Source of the DNA: Verrucomicrobiia bacterium
Lineage (GTDB): Bacteria; Verrucomicrobiota; Verrucomicrobiia; JABWAM01
DNA: 64,000 nt
Assembly (NCBI GenBank): GCA_028687435.1
Contig: JAQUAF010000019.1
Span: 1-64,000, forward strand
Direction: 5' to 3'
Made by a program: the position numbers and the translations under genes. A model generated the notes under the pieces. That model was not told where the DNA came from, searched no databases, and saw only the letters and a list, made by a program, of their open reading frames with translations. Positions within the stretch are counted from its first letter, which is position 1; every line of letters starts with the position of its first letter. This document shows, in pieces, positions 37,180 through 46,023 of this stretch.

Positions 37180-38199
37180 ATGCCTTTCGATTCACCATTA
37201 CAGTTAGAGATTTTGAATGCCTGGTGGCACAGAACGAATAAGAAACCCCTCATGCGCTATGTTAAGGAGCGCGTTGGCCCAGGCTCGAAGGTCGACCTGA
37301 ACGAGTTCTGGCCCGATCCGAAGTGCGCACCGGATTGGATTCAATACGGTCGGGGGTTGAAGCGGCAGATGACTGCGGTGGAAGGGGTCGGCGCGGGGAT
37401 CCCGACGGCTTTTCACATGTATGGGAACCGTGGCACCCCCATGACCCTCGCCTACTATTTAGGCGGCGATGTCCATTTTGGTTCGGACACGGTTTGGGTT
37501 GAACCGGTCATCCAAGACTGGCGAAAGTTTAGCATCAAATTTTCGGATGACAACGTCTGGTGGCAGCGGAGCCTTCAGTTGCTGGAGACAAGCTTGCAGG
37601 TGGCAGGTGGTCGGTTTTTGGTCGCGCTTCCCGATTTCGGGGACGCTTTGACGGTGTTCTCGCTTTTGCGCGGGACGGAAAACTTGCTGCTCGATCTGGT
37701 GGAGGATAAACAGGCCGTGCTCGAGACGCGGGACCGTTTCGTTGAAGTGTGGCCGCAGTACCATCAGGCTTGTTGGGATCTGTACCGAAAGCATTTCCCC
37801 GGCGATACGAGCTGGCTCATCTGGGCGCCCGGCAAGACCTACGCCTGCCAGTGCGATTTTAGCGTCATGATTTCGCCCAAGCTGTTTGAAGAATTTGTAG
37901 TTCCAGAGATCGAACGGCTCGGGAAATATCTCGAATACATTGCTTGGCATCTCGACGGCCCTGGCGAACTTAAGCATCTGGACATTCTTCTGGATCTGCC
38001 CCAAATCAAGGCTTTTCAGTGGTACCAGGGCGCGGGGCAGCCCTCCGTCGCCAATTGGCTGCCGGTCCTCAAAAAGATCCAGGCGAAGAATAAGAGCATT
38101 ATTAGTTACGCCGACGACGAACGCGATGTGGAGGTGCTAACCCGTGAACTGGCACCCGCGGGACTGATGATCGTGCCGTTGTGGCTGAATGTGATGTGA
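37180..38199 (+). CDS. URO-D family protein (methyltransferase-like)
   Basis: 339 residues from the ATG at 37180, only four bases after the previous stop. It matches the uroporphyrinogen decarboxylase superfamily of catabolic clusters, which includes MtaA-type methylcorrinoid methyltransferases, rather than true HemE. Landmarks are the DALTVFSLLRGTENLLLDLV segment, the helix FVVPEIERLGKYLEY, AWHLDGPGELKHLDILLDLP and the final strand around FQWYQGAGQP. The H-x-D-G and central Cys residues (CQCDF) could bind a metal. It may move a methyl group from a methylated sugar or amine; this is inference. The downstream dehydrogenase and sugar isomerase suggest one pathway. Confidence 0.75.
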   Translation: MPFDSPLQLEILNAWWHRTNKKPLMRYVKERVGPGSKVDLNEFWPDPKCAPDWIQYGRGLKRQMTAVEGVGAGIPTAFHMYGNRGTPMTLAYYLGGDVHFGSDTVWVEPVIQDWRKFSIKFSDDNVWWQRSLQLLETSLQVAGGRFLVALPDFGDALTVFSLLRGTENLLLDLVEDKQAVLETRDRFVEVWPQYHQACWDLYRKHFPGDTSWLIWAPGKTYACQCDFSVMISPKLFEEFVVPEIERLGKYLEYIAWHLDGPGELKHLDILLDLPQIKAFQWYQGAGQPSVANWLPVLKKIQAKNKSIISYADDERDVEVLTRELAPAGLMIVPLWLNVM

Positions 38200-38271
38200 G
38201 GCTGCTTCGCAGCCGCTCGGGGCTCGATGCGCGCCGATCCCCGCTAATTTTCCAGCAGCTTTTCGAAAACT

Positions 38272-38811
38272 ATGAAACTAGAATTATTGAAATCACGAGA
38301 TTCCTTCGTAATCCACAGCGAGTGCTGGGCGATGTGCCATGACTTGCTCCCCCACTGCGGCTTCGCCAACGCGACGCCGCGCTTTATCTGTCCAGGAATC
38401 GCGGGCAATTCCCCAAATCCAAAGAAAGCTCTTCGCCAATTGATCGCCGCATCGCTCCCGACGGGGCATTTCCCGTACGGATCCGACGTCTTGTACAAGA
38501 CCTTTTCACAACACGATCTGTCGCAATATGTCTTCTTGGATTATCGGCACGGTTTGATCAATCCGCAAACGCAACACGTAAAAGGGGCCGTTTTCGTGGG
38601 AGCTAAAGACGCGATCGTCGTCTTGGCCAATCTCTCGGATAAGCCCCAGCATTTCCGTTGGAGAGTTACCGAAATAGCCCCGAAGAGCGAAATGCCAGCG
38701 TTCTGGGCATTAGAAGACGGTTGTGTCAGGAAGGTTCTAAGACAAATTCATGGCTGCCAAAGACCAGAAACTTTACAGCCGCACGGCTATCTTCTTCGGA
38801 GGATTTCCTAA
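38272..38811 (+). CDS. Hypothetical protein, possible glycosidase C-terminal fragment
   Basis: 179 residues, not recognised. The first part contains several His/Cys residues (SECWAMCHDLLPHCGF). The second half is beta-rich (GAVFVGAKDAIVVLANLSDK) and ends in PHGYLLRRIS, a type of ending often seen in the C-terminal beta-sandwich of glycoside hydrolases. It may be a stand-alone binding domain or the remnant of a larger enzyme. A small hairpin (GGCTGC/GCAGCC, 38200-38214) lies between it and the URO-D gene. It precedes the dehydrogenase by 26 bases. Confidence 0.45.
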   Translation: MKLELLKSRDSFVIHSECWAMCHDLLPHCGFANATPRFICPGIAGNSPNPKKALRQLIAASLPTGHFPYGSDVLYKTFSQHDLSQYVFLDYRHGLINPQTQHVKGAVFVGAKDAIVVLANLSDKPQHFRWRVTEIAPKSEMPAFWALEDGCVRKVLRQIHGCQRPETLQPHGYLLRRIS

Positions 38812-38837
38812 CTGCCTTCAGCCGACAGTCTAATTAC

Positions 38838-39836
38838 ATGAAAATTGCTTATTTAGCGGGACCCCGAAAGATCGCCACGCGCGAAATCGATTTGCCGAAG
38901 CTGACCACCGGCACATGTCTGGTCAAAATTGCCGCTTGCGCCATCTGCGGCTCGGAAAAAGAGGTTTGGGAGAAAGGTTTCCATGCGGATTTTCCGAACG
39001 ATCCGGATTGCGCTTGGTTCGGACATGAGGCGACCGGAACCATTGAGGAAGTTGGCCCCGCGGTGTCGGACTGGAAAGTCGGAGACCGGGTTGCGTTGTA
39101 CAACATCGTTGGCTGTGGAACCTGCCGTTGGTGTCGAGATGGAATCGAGACTTACTGCGGCACGAGCCAAACGGTCGGCCAGGGGTTTCGCGAGCATGCC
39201 GTGGTTCCCGCGGCAGGCCTGCTACCGTTGCCACGGGAGGTGCCCTTTGAGATTGGCACGCTGCTGACCGACACCCTGGGAACCGCGCTCCGGGCGATAC
39301 GCCAGGCGGGACCCATTCAGGGTGAGACCGTTTGCGTTTGGGGGTTGGGGCCGATTGGACTGCTGATCGCCCAAGCGGCGAAACACTTCGGCGCCAAACG
39401 CGTTTTTGCGGTCGAGCCCGTCGCGAGTCGCCTCGAATTGGCGCGCGAGTTTGGCGTGAACGAAATGCTTGCGCCTGACCAGGCGCTTGGACAACGCCTT
39501 AAAGATCTCGCCGAAGGCGGTCCGACGGTTTGTTTCAATACCGTCGCCAATCAGGGGGTATGTCAATCTGCGTACGACGGCCTCATGCCGGGTGGGCGGC
39601 TCGTAACCATCGTCGCGGTCCCGAAGGCGATGGATTGGTTTTCGGAAAGGCGCGTCATTGGCTGTGCGTACTTCTTAAGAAAGGAATACGCGGGGAACTT
39701 GGAACTTTTCCACCAGGGTATCTTTTCGGTCGCCAAATTGCTGACACATCGATTTTCGCTCGCGGAGGTTGACGAGGCATTTCGGATGCGCTTTGCGCGG
39801 CCGGCGGACGCTTTGAAAGTGGTGGTTGAGGAATAG
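38838..39836 (+). CDS. Zinc-dependent medium-chain alcohol/polyol dehydrogenase
   Basis: 332 residues from ATG 38838 (the frame is open upstream but out of family). The catalytic zinc site is formed by Cys in ACAICGSEKE and His in WFGHEATG. The structural zinc is bound by four Cys in CGTCRWCRDGIETYC. The Rossmann motif is VWGLGPIGLLIAQAAKHFG, followed by VFAVEPVASRLELA. This is a class MDR dehydrogenase, likely NAD(P)-dependent, of the sorbitol/threonine dehydrogenase type. The substrate is not known. Its place between a URO-D family gene and a sugar isomerase suggests oxidation of a sugar or polyol released by the large glycosidase. Confidence 0.85.
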   Translation: MKIAYLAGPRKIATREIDLPKLTTGTCLVKIAACAICGSEKEVWEKGFHADFPNDPDCAWFGHEATGTIEEVGPAVSDWKVGDRVALYNIVGCGTCRWCRDGIETYCGTSQTVGQGFREHAVVPAAGLLPLPREVPFEIGTLLTDTLGTALRAIRQAGPIQGETVCVWGLGPIGLLIAQAAKHFGAKRVFAVEPVASRLELAREFGVNEMLAPDQALGQRLKDLAEGGPTVCFNTVANQGVCQSAYDGLMPGGRLVTIVAVPKAMDWFSERRVIGCAYFLRKEYAGNLELFHQGIFSVAKLLTHRFSLAEVDEAFRMRFARPADALKVVVEE

Positions 39837-39877
39837 CGTGCTTTTAACAGAAATTACAGGATTCACAGAATGAAGTT

Positions 39878-40630
39878 ATGATAAAAACAAATAATACGAC
39901 CAAGCTCGGAATACAAAGCTGGGCCTTGCGCTCGCTTAAGTCGAACCGGACGCTCGCCCAGCAGCTACGCCGCTGGGGCGTGGGGTATGTGGAATTGTGT
40001 GAAGTACACGTCGACTTCAAAGAACCGGCGGGATTCGACGAAGCGATTGCTATTTACCGCGAAGCCGGGGTTCAGATCGCAAGTATCGGCGTGCAAGTTT
40101 TTCACAATGAACCAACAATCGAACGGAACTACTTCGAATTTGCCCGTCGGGCGGGTGCGACCTTGATCAGCGCTGACTTCGCCGTGAGCACAACGCCCGA
40201 TTGCTTCCGAATGGTCGAAAAATTGGCAGAGGAGTACGATCTGCGGCTTGCGATCCACAATCATGGCGGCCACCACTGGCTAGGGAACGCGCAAATGCTC
40301 GAGCATGTGTTTGCCACCACGTCCGAACGCATCGGCCTTTGTCTCGATACCGCCTGGGCGCTCGATGCCGGGGAAAATCCTATTGGGATGGCCTTAAAAT
40401 TCCGCGAGCGGCTCTACAGCCTGCATTTAAAGGATTTTACGTTTGACTCCGCAGGACAACCGCAAGACGTCGTCTTGGGATCTGGCAATCTCAAGCTCCG
40501 CGAGCTTTTCACTGCGCTCCGAAAAGCCGATTTTCGCGGTTTCGCCTTCGTGGAATTTGAAGGGAGCGCCGGCGATCCCGTCGCGACAGTTGGGAAATGC
40601 GCAAAAATCGTTCGCGCAGAGTGGGACTGA
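39878..40630 (+). CDS. Sugar phosphate isomerase/epimerase-like TIM-barrel protein
   Basis: 250 residues of the AP endonuclease 2/xylose isomerase-like family. Typical motifs are LGIQSWALRSL at the start, YVELCEVHVDF, LRLAIHNHGGHHW (H-N-H), IGLCLDTAWALDAG (metal ligand Asp), LYSLHLKDFTF (H-x-K-D) and FVEFEGSAGD (final Glu). All expected metal ligands (Glu, His, Asp, His, Glu) are present. Members isomerise or epimerise keto-sugars or act on inosose-type compounds. It ends the plus-strand series that begins with the GntR/pseudopilin gene. Confidence 0.85.
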   Translation: MIKTNNTTKLGIQSWALRSLKSNRTLAQQLRRWGVGYVELCEVHVDFKEPAGFDEAIAIYREAGVQIASIGVQVFHNEPTIERNYFEFARRAGATLISADFAVSTTPDCFRMVEKLAEEYDLRLAIHNHGGHHWLGNAQMLEHVFATTSERIGLCLDTAWALDAGENPIGMALKFRERLYSLHLKDFTFDSAGQPQDVVLGSGNLKLRELFTALRKADFRGFAFVEFEGSAGDPVATVGKCAKIVRAEWD

Positions 40631-40782
40631 GCGCCAAAGTGACCGGCAAGCGAAAGCAAAGACAACTATGAATTCTCCGCGGAAGACTACCGTGATGAAC
40701 GTCGATTTTTTCGACCAAAAAAAGGTCCGAGTTTTGATGCAAATTGCCTGGCAAGGTGAGGAGGAAAAGACGGGATGGTGTC

Positions 40783-41076
40783 ATGCCACGCGCCCCCCGA
40801 ATACAATTTGTCGGAGCGATCCGCCTTCGCTGAAGCTGTGGCGGGACAAGTCTGACACGTGATGAACCGCGGAGATCATCTGGAGCCGATTTTCAAGGAT
40901 GAGACGGACGGGAGATGTGGTTGAGGTGGGAGAGGGTGTACGAGGAATTGGGGGCGTCGGAACCGTGGTGAATATGTGGAATACCTGGCGCAGCGAATGG
41001 AGGAAACGTTGAAGGAGAGGCGGCGCGGAGCGCAGCAGCGGTGGGGAGGGGTTCCAACTTGGCCAAAGGTCGCCAC
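40783..41076 (+). pseudogene. Decayed REP-associated tyrosine transposase (TnpA_REP), split by a short repeat
   Basis: ATG 40783 opens MPRAPRIQFVGAI, the typical start of the family. The next expected residues, HVMNRGDHLEPIFKDETD, appear only from 40856. In between, about 35 bases (40821-40855: CCGCCTTCGCTGAAGC, then GGCGGGACAAG) belong to a dispersed repeat family of this chromosome and bring an in-frame stop. Later fragments (WERVYEELGASEPW; EETLKERRRGAQQR near 41000-41035) look like the C-terminal region in other frames, so more damage followed. The gene is dead. The region 40631-41815 holds no intact gene. Confidence 0.6.
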
Positions 41077-41135
41077 TACACGGGAGTTTTGTGGGGAGGG
41101 ATTAATTCACCTTTGGAGGAGATTTTGGGTGGAGG

Positions 41136-41521
41136 TTGGGGTGGCAGTTGAAGTTTGAGGCGTTCGAGGCTACAGAAATCCATCACCGCCGCAACGGCGA
41201 GTACATTGAGCGGTTTGAATTTAAACTCAAAGCCCAAGCCTTGAAAAAAGCCTATCGCCAAGATGGCATTTACATTATCCGCACCAATCTGAATCAAAAA
41301 ATCCGAGTCAACTCTGGGAAATCTATGTCCAATTGACGGAAGTTGAGGCGGCTTTTCGAAATTTTAAGACTGATCTTGGTTTGCGTCCCATTTTTCACTG
41401 GGTTCCCCCTCGAGTTGAAGCCCACGTCATGGTGGCCCGGCTAGGTAGAGCTTGTCCACAAAAAGCGCTTTTTCCGGAAAGCCTGAAAGTCGAGGGCGAA
41501 AAAATTCTGATTTCACAATAA
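41136..41521 (+). pseudogene. Fragment of an IS4/IS1634-type transposase, frameshifted
   Basis: Two overlapping frames together resemble the C-terminal third of an IS1634-like DDE transposase. The first (41136-41336) contains DGIYIIRTNL. The second (41333-41521) contains LTEVEAAFRNFKTDLGLRPI, then FHWVPPRVEAHV; the family reads YIRTNL...VE.AFR..KTDL..RPIFHW...VEGHV. The frame changes near 41325, the catalytic Glu region survives, and the rest of the gene is absent. It forms the right edge of the island-like block. From 41522 to 41815 no gene or repeat was recognised. Confidence 0.6.
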
Positions 41522-41815
41522 ATTGGCGGAGGCACGCTGGTTTTTGTCCGCGGGATTGGCTTTCTTATTAAAACACCTCTCTATTCGTTTTATTTGGGCA
41601 TGGCGCCTCCTTGTTTGCCTTCACCCTTGCGAAACAATGGTGTTTTTTCACGCTGCGATTTTTAATTCTTTTTTGGTTAATTTGTCCGCTTTGTTCGGTT
41701 GGCGTGCCAGCACCCACAAATCCAGCGACAGCGAGGCGAAATTTTTCCGGTTTGCTTGACAATCCCCATAGCAGGAGCGCCTTTGCCAAAATGTGAAGTT
41801 ATTTTTGCGCAAGCC

Positions 41816-43039
41816 CTATGGGGTGAGGCCGGCGGCGGTGTTGGAGGCGCCAAGAAATCCGGCCAGAAAAAGGGGCGTGCGATTTCTTTCCGGATGCAAA
41901 ATGTCGGCGAGCGCCATCTTGCGTTCCGCGGTAAAATCCTTGAATTGCCTCATTCCCTTGCCCCGTCCGCCGACCTCGAACACCCATGGCCCGTTTTCAT
42001 TCAAAAGATAATCCGGGGTTTTGGCGCCCCGGGGGCTTTTGAGATAGGAAATCGAACGCCCGGATTGAAAGATTGCCGACACAAAGAAATCCTCGCGCAA
42101 TCCCCCGATGGCATCGCCAAATTCACGGTAAAGCAGCCGGCAGGGGGGCGAGAGAAGAATCTTGGGTTCGCGCAAGACATTGGTTCCCGCGGGGAAAACC
42201 TGCTGGAGAACAAAGGCTTTTTGCAAACACTGGCAATACTGTTCGGCCTTGTACTTTGTGATGCCAAGATTGCGCGACAGACAGGAATAATTGATGTCTT
42301 CGACCGCGGATTTTCCGATGAAGCGAACCAGTTTTTGAATGGTCTCCAACTCATCGACATGAAATCGCATGACCGATGGCAGATCCCGGGCAATGATCCT
42401 TTCAAGGATGTTTTCCAAAAGCGGCAGGGGCTCCGCCTCATCCAGCGCAAAAGGAAGGATCCCTCCTTTGAGAAAGGCTTCAAAGTAAATTCCGGTTCGC
42501 AGGTGCCCGGCCAGTTCTCCGGGTTTTTCAAGATCAGCCAGCCCAAGACATGGAAGGTTGATTTTGGCTTTGAATCGAAGGTATTCACGAAAAGAAAAAT
42601 TCCGGAGTTCATTCAGAATCACTCTCCGGGAAAGATCCTGAGCCGGGGCATGCATGGCCAACGCAACCGAACTGGTAAAAATCACACGAGGACCAAGAAA
42701 ATCGTACAATTGCTTGAGCAAACCGGAGGAGTCTGGCAGGAAATGAATTTCATCGAGCAAAAACCGCTGAAAATGAAACTTCTGTGAAAGTGTCTGGATG
42801 AGCGCGAAAGAATCCTGGTCTTTTCCAAGAACATCCATTGATAGATAAAAGGAATCCTGATCCTGCGCCGCCAATTGCTTGAGCAAAACGCTTTTTCCAG
42901 ATCCACGCGGACCTGTGATGCCAACAAAATGGCGCCCCGATGAATTGGCAATGACAGAGAAAATATCCCTTTTTTCCGGGAATTTTTCCCCTTCCTTTTT
43001 CGCCAACTCATGCAACTCAATCAACCGGCTTATGTTCAT
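41816..43039 (-). CDS. AAA_14/DUF4143 family ATPase
   Basis: 407 residues. Walker A GITGPRGSGKSVLLK (about residues 40-54), Walker B RFLLDEIHFLPD and a sensor-like VIFTSSVAL define the AAA_14 P-loop domain. The C-terminal half, with YSCLSRNLGITKYKAEQYCQ and ALQKAFVLQQVFP-like helices and a nuclease-fold-like end (SPRGAKTPDYLL), corresponds to DUF4143. These proteins are common, often scattered by transfer, and their cellular role is not established. It stands next to decayed transposase genes. The promoter lies so close that the transcript should have a very short leader. Confidence 0.8.
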   Translation of the reverse strand: MNISRLIELHELAKKEGEKFPEKRDIFSVIANSSGRHFVGITGPRGSGKSVLLKQLAAQDQDSFYLSMDVLGKDQDSFALIQTLSQKFHFQRFLLDEIHFLPDSSGLLKQLYDFLGPRVIFTSSVALAMHAPAQDLSRRVILNELRNFSFREYLRFKAKINLPCLGLADLEKPGELAGHLRTGIYFEAFLKGGILPFALDEAEPLPLLENILERIIARDLPSVMRFHVDELETIQKLVRFIGKSAVEDINYSCLSRNLGITKYKAEQYCQCLQKAFVLQQVFPAGTNVLREPKILLSPPCRLLYREFGDAIGGLREDFFVSAIFQSGRSISYLKSPRGAKTPDYLLNENGPWVFEVGGRGKGMRQFKDFTAERKMALADILHPERNRTPLFLAGFLGASNTAAGLTP

Positions 43040-43050
43040 TACGTCAAATA

Positions 43051-43079
43051 GTTTTACAGAATGCAGTGATTCTTGTCAA
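43051..43079 (-). promoter_or_regulatory. Promoter of the DUF4143 ATPase gene
   Basis: On the minus strand TTGACA (43079-43074) is followed after 17 bases by TAAAAC (43056-43051). The -35 box is perfect, the -10 box is moderate. Transcription would begin only a few bases before the start codon at 43039, so the message may be almost leaderless. Confidence 0.4.
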
Positions 43080-43139
43080 ATAATTAAACGTTAAACACTT
43101 TTTCATCCCTTTACAAGAGCTACGGGCGAAAGCGAAATG

Positions 43140-44420
43140 TCACCCCAAGAGAGACCGCAATCCATGAATTGTTCGTTCCATGGCGCCGCGTTTGGCCTGG
43201 ACCACCGCCCTGGCGTTTTCGCCGAGACGCTGCCGGGCTGCGGGATCGTCCAGCAGCCGGGCGGTTTCCCGTTCCAATCCGGCCGCATCGGACACTTGGA
43301 TGGCGGCGCCGGCTTCCAAAAAATCGGCTGTCACCACGGGAAAATTCTCCATGTGCGGCCCAAAGACGATGGGTTTGCCCAAGACCGCGGGTTCGATGAT
43401 GTTCTGTCCGCCCTGCCCCAAGAGGCTCTTGCCCATGAAAATCACATCGGCCCTTTCGTAGAGATATTTCAGCTCGCCGGTGGTATCGAGCACCATGCCG
43501 TCCATTTCCCCTCCCGCCTCGGAGAGTTTTGACCGGCGCGCCATGCGCAATCCCCGTTCGCGGGTCATGGTCAGGATCTGCCCCGCCCGCTCGGCATGAC
43601 GCGGCGCCAGAGCCAGGACCAGCGAGGGACGTTTTTCCCTCAGCCGGTGGTAAATATCCACCGCCAGTTCCTCCTCGCCTGGATGGGTGCTGCCGGCCAG
43701 CCAGACGGGACGTTTCTCGAAAAATCCGAAATCATTCAGGAGCCGTTCCCGCCGCGCCGCATCCACGCCATGGGCGGTGTCGTATTTCAGACAGCCGGCG
43801 ACCTGAAGGGCTGAGCCGGGGAAGCCCAGACCTCCCAATCGTTCCCGGTCGGCCTGGCACTGCAGAGTCACCAGCTTGAACCCTGCAAATCCCGGCTCCA
43901 GAAACCAGCGAAACCTCCGGTAACGGGGCAAACAACGGTTGGAAAGACGCGCATTGATCAACGCCATGGGCACGCCCCTTTGCGCGCAAAAACGCAGATG
44001 TCCCGGCCAAAGTTCCGCCTCCACCAGGACAAATGCGCGCGGTTGGAGCAGACGATGAACCCGGCCAAAACAAAACCGGCTGTCCAAGGGATAATAAAAG
44101 AGCGGCACATTCGGCGGCAATTTTTTGGCCGCCATGGCGTGACCGGTGGAGGTGGTGGTGGAAAGAGCCAGGGGCGGACAATCCGGACGCGAGCGGAGCT
44201 GTTCGATCAGTTGCAAGGCCAGGTCCACCTCCCCCACGCTGACCGCATGAAGCCACACGGGCTTGAGATCGCGCAACCGCCCCGCTTTTTCCCGGGAAAA
44301 AACCCCGAATCGCTCCATGAAATCCCGCGCGTACCCGCCGCGCCGCCGCATGCGCAGGAGGTAAAATGGCGCGGCCAGCGCCAATCCCATCCAAAAAAGA
44401 ATTTCGTAGATCCAAATCAT
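43140..44420 (-). CDS. waaA: 3-deoxy-D-manno-octulosonic acid (Kdo) transferase
   Basis: 426 residues from ATG 44420. An upstream ATG at 44477 was rejected because the extra codons come from a palindromic repeat. An N-terminal membrane anchor (YEILFWMGLALAAPFYLL) is followed by RGGYARDFMERFG and the GT30 motifs WLHAVSVGEVDLA, STTTSTGHAMA, YYPLDS and LVEAELWPGHL, then the donor-binding domain with AVLGKPIVFGPHMENF. It transfers Kdo to lipid A precursor at the inner face of the inner membrane. It shows that the organism makes Kdo-containing LPS, in line with the gmhA gene nearby. Confidence 0.93.
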   Translation of the reverse strand: MIWIYEILFWMGLALAAPFYLLRMRRRGGYARDFMERFGVFSREKAGRLRDLKPVWLHAVSVGEVDLALQLIEQLRSRPDCPPLALSTTTSTGHAMAAKKLPPNVPLFYYPLDSRFCFGRVHRLLQPRAFVLVEAELWPGHLRFCAQRGVPMALINARLSNRCLPRYRRFRWFLEPGFAGFKLVTLQCQADRERLGGLGFPGSALQVAGCLKYDTAHGVDAARRERLLNDFGFFEKRPVWLAGSTHPGEEELAVDIYHRLREKRPSLVLALAPRHAERAGQILTMTRERGLRMARRSKLSEAGGEMDGMVLDTTGELKYLYERADVIFMGKSLLGQGGQNIIEPAVLGKPIVFGPHMENFPVVTADFLEAGAAIQVSDAAGLERETARLLDDPAARQRLGENARAVVQAKRGAMERTIHGLRSLLG

Positions 44421-44436
44421 GCAAATACCCGTTTTC

Positions 44437-44525
44437 TGCAAATCACTGGATTCCCGCATCCGCGGGAATGACGGCAAAATTGGCTTCCCCCTGTCATTCC
44501 CTCGAATGAGGGAATCCAGACATCC
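44437..44525. repeat. Pair of CTGGATTCCCG palindromes upstream of waaA
   Basis: Two copies of the palindromic family: CTGGATTCCCGC...GCGGGAATGACG at 44448-44474 and, inverted, GTCATTCCCTCG...GAGGGAATCCAG at 44495-44519. The pair itself can fold into one large hairpin. It lies between the TPR gene and waaA and could separate their transcripts. Confidence 0.8.
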
Positions 44526-44553
44526 CTTCGGTCTTCAGCCCAAACAACCAACC

Positions 44554-46023
44554 CTAGGCCTGTCCGGCCTTTTTCTTGTAATAGGCCTCTATTTTCTGTC
44601 CCACATCCTTGAAAGTCACATCCACGTCATAAAGGGACTTGTACTGCTCCATGGCCTCCTCCTCCTTGCTCATCTGCTCATAGACCATGCCCAAATTGTA
44701 AACGATCTCCTTCTTCACACCGTCCCACATCACGCATTCGGCCACGGCGGCCTTGAACCGCTGCACCGCAAGATCCAGCAACCCTTTTTTCCAGAAACAT
44801 TTGCCCAGCCAGTTGACGCAACTGACGCTGGTGCGGGGATTGTTGACCGCCATTTGAAACTCGGCGATCGCCTTGTCCACCATGCCATTGCGGAAAAATA
44901 ATGTTCCCAACTCATAGCGAATGTCGAGATCGTTGGGATAACGTTTGGCGCGCGACTCGCATTCCTCGAGAAGAACCCTTTCCTTGTCCTGCTTCAGCGC
45001 GCCGATGGCCTGCCGGATTTCGGCGTTTTGCGGTTCGGCGGCCAGCCTTGCCTCCTCCTGGCTGATCTGGAAATCCAGTTTCTTCATCATGGTCTGGGCC
45101 GCGAGTTTCTCCAGATTGAGGTCGGCCTTGCCTGTCAATTCATAGGCATGCCGGTACATCTGGGCGGCGTAATCGAACTGGCCGGCCTGCGCCGCCAGAT
45201 CGCCCAACTGCTTCCACAACGACACATTGTTCGGCTCGGCCTGGGCCTGTTTATAAACGGACTCCATTTGCGACTGCAAAATATCCTTGTCCTTGAAGAT
45301 GCGCGCCTTGTCCGCCAGATCCCTGGCCTCATCCCGATCCTTCATGACATCCTTGGAACTCTCGGCGTCCTCCCATCCGCCCTGCTTGAGGGCGGCCATG
45401 GCGGTTGAATCCTTGACTCCCTGGTAAGCCTCGGAATTTGCGGGTTCGAGTTTCAGCACCTTGTCATAAATGCCCTGGGCCTTGCCCGGCTGTCCGATGT
45501 CCAGATAAAGCCTGGCCAGCCGCAGCAAAGTGGAAACATTTTCAGCGTCGCCTTCCACCGCGGTTTCGAGCGAAAAGACCGCTGTTTGAGGCAGGTCCAT
45601 GGACATCGCGGCCTCGGCCAGGGTGCAATGCGCCTGGTTATTGTAAGGATTGCCCGCCAGCACCTTTTCAGCGGCCTCCATGGCCTTGCCGGGATCTTTG
45701 TGAACATTGGCCATGGCCTGCGCAAGGGCCGGGGAGGAACCCACCGCGGAAAATAACTTGCCGAACATCCCTCCCCCCTTGTTCTCCTTGTACTTCATGA
45801 CCTGGGCGCCTCGCAAAACCTGCCGGGCCTTGAGAAAACCAGGTTCGATCTCCAGCGCACTGGTCATGTAGCCGATACAGGCGTCAGCGCTGTTGCGCTG
45901 CAAGGCCGACACCCCCTTGTTGTAAAGTTCCCGTGCTTGGCGGGAGACATCGTTGATATCTTTTTCTGGCACGATCCTTATGTCTAAACGAAGAAAGTCC
46001 GCGTGTCGAGTTTCAAGATTCAC
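44554..46023 (-). CDS. Tetratricopeptide repeat protein
   Basis: About 489 residues if the GTG at 46023 is used; this start is adjacent to a repeat, and a GTG at 45972 with a close AAGGA is an alternative. The sequence is helical, with TPR units at about 30-65, 115-150, 155-220, 265-300 and 350-450 (for example ARELYNKGVSALQRNSADAC, SLWKQLGDLAAQAGQFDYAA, DIRYELGTLFFRNGMVDKAI). No signal peptide or catalytic motif is visible, so it is probably a cytoplasmic scaffold. It lies between rlmN and waaA on the same strand. A precise role cannot be given. Confidence 0.75.
   Translation of the reverse strand: MNLETRHADFLRLDIRIVPEKDINDVSRQARELYNKGVSALQRNSADACIGYMTSALEIEPGFLKARQVLRGAQVMKYKENKGGGMFGKLFSAVGSSPALAQAMANVHKDPGKAMEAAEKVLAGNPYNNQAHCTLAEAAMSMDLPQTAVFSLETAVEGDAENVSTLLRLARLYLDIGQPGKAQGIYDKVLKLEPANSEAYQGVKDSTAMAALKQGGWEDAESSKDVMKDRDEARDLADKARIFKDKDILQSQMESVYKQAQAEPNNVSLWKQLGDLAAQAGQFDYAAQMYRHAYELTGKADLNLEKLAAQTMMKKLDFQISQEEARLAAEPQNAEIRQAIGALKQDKERVLLEECESRAKRYPNDLDIRYELGTLFFRNGMVDKAIAEFQMAVNNPRTSVSCVNWLGKCFWKKGLLDLAVQRFKAAVAECVMWDGVKKEIVYNLGMVYEQMSKEEEAMEQYKSLYDVDVTFKDVGQKIEAYYKKKAGQA

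Noticed and set aside
41816-43039. DUF4143 ATPase as part of a defence system
   Set aside because: No nuclease, toxin or phage-related partner is next to it, and this ATPase family is widespread without a proven defence role.
44421-44477. Earlier start for WaaA
   Set aside because: The extra 19 codons are translated from a palindromic repeat and precede the family-typical N-terminal membrane anchor.
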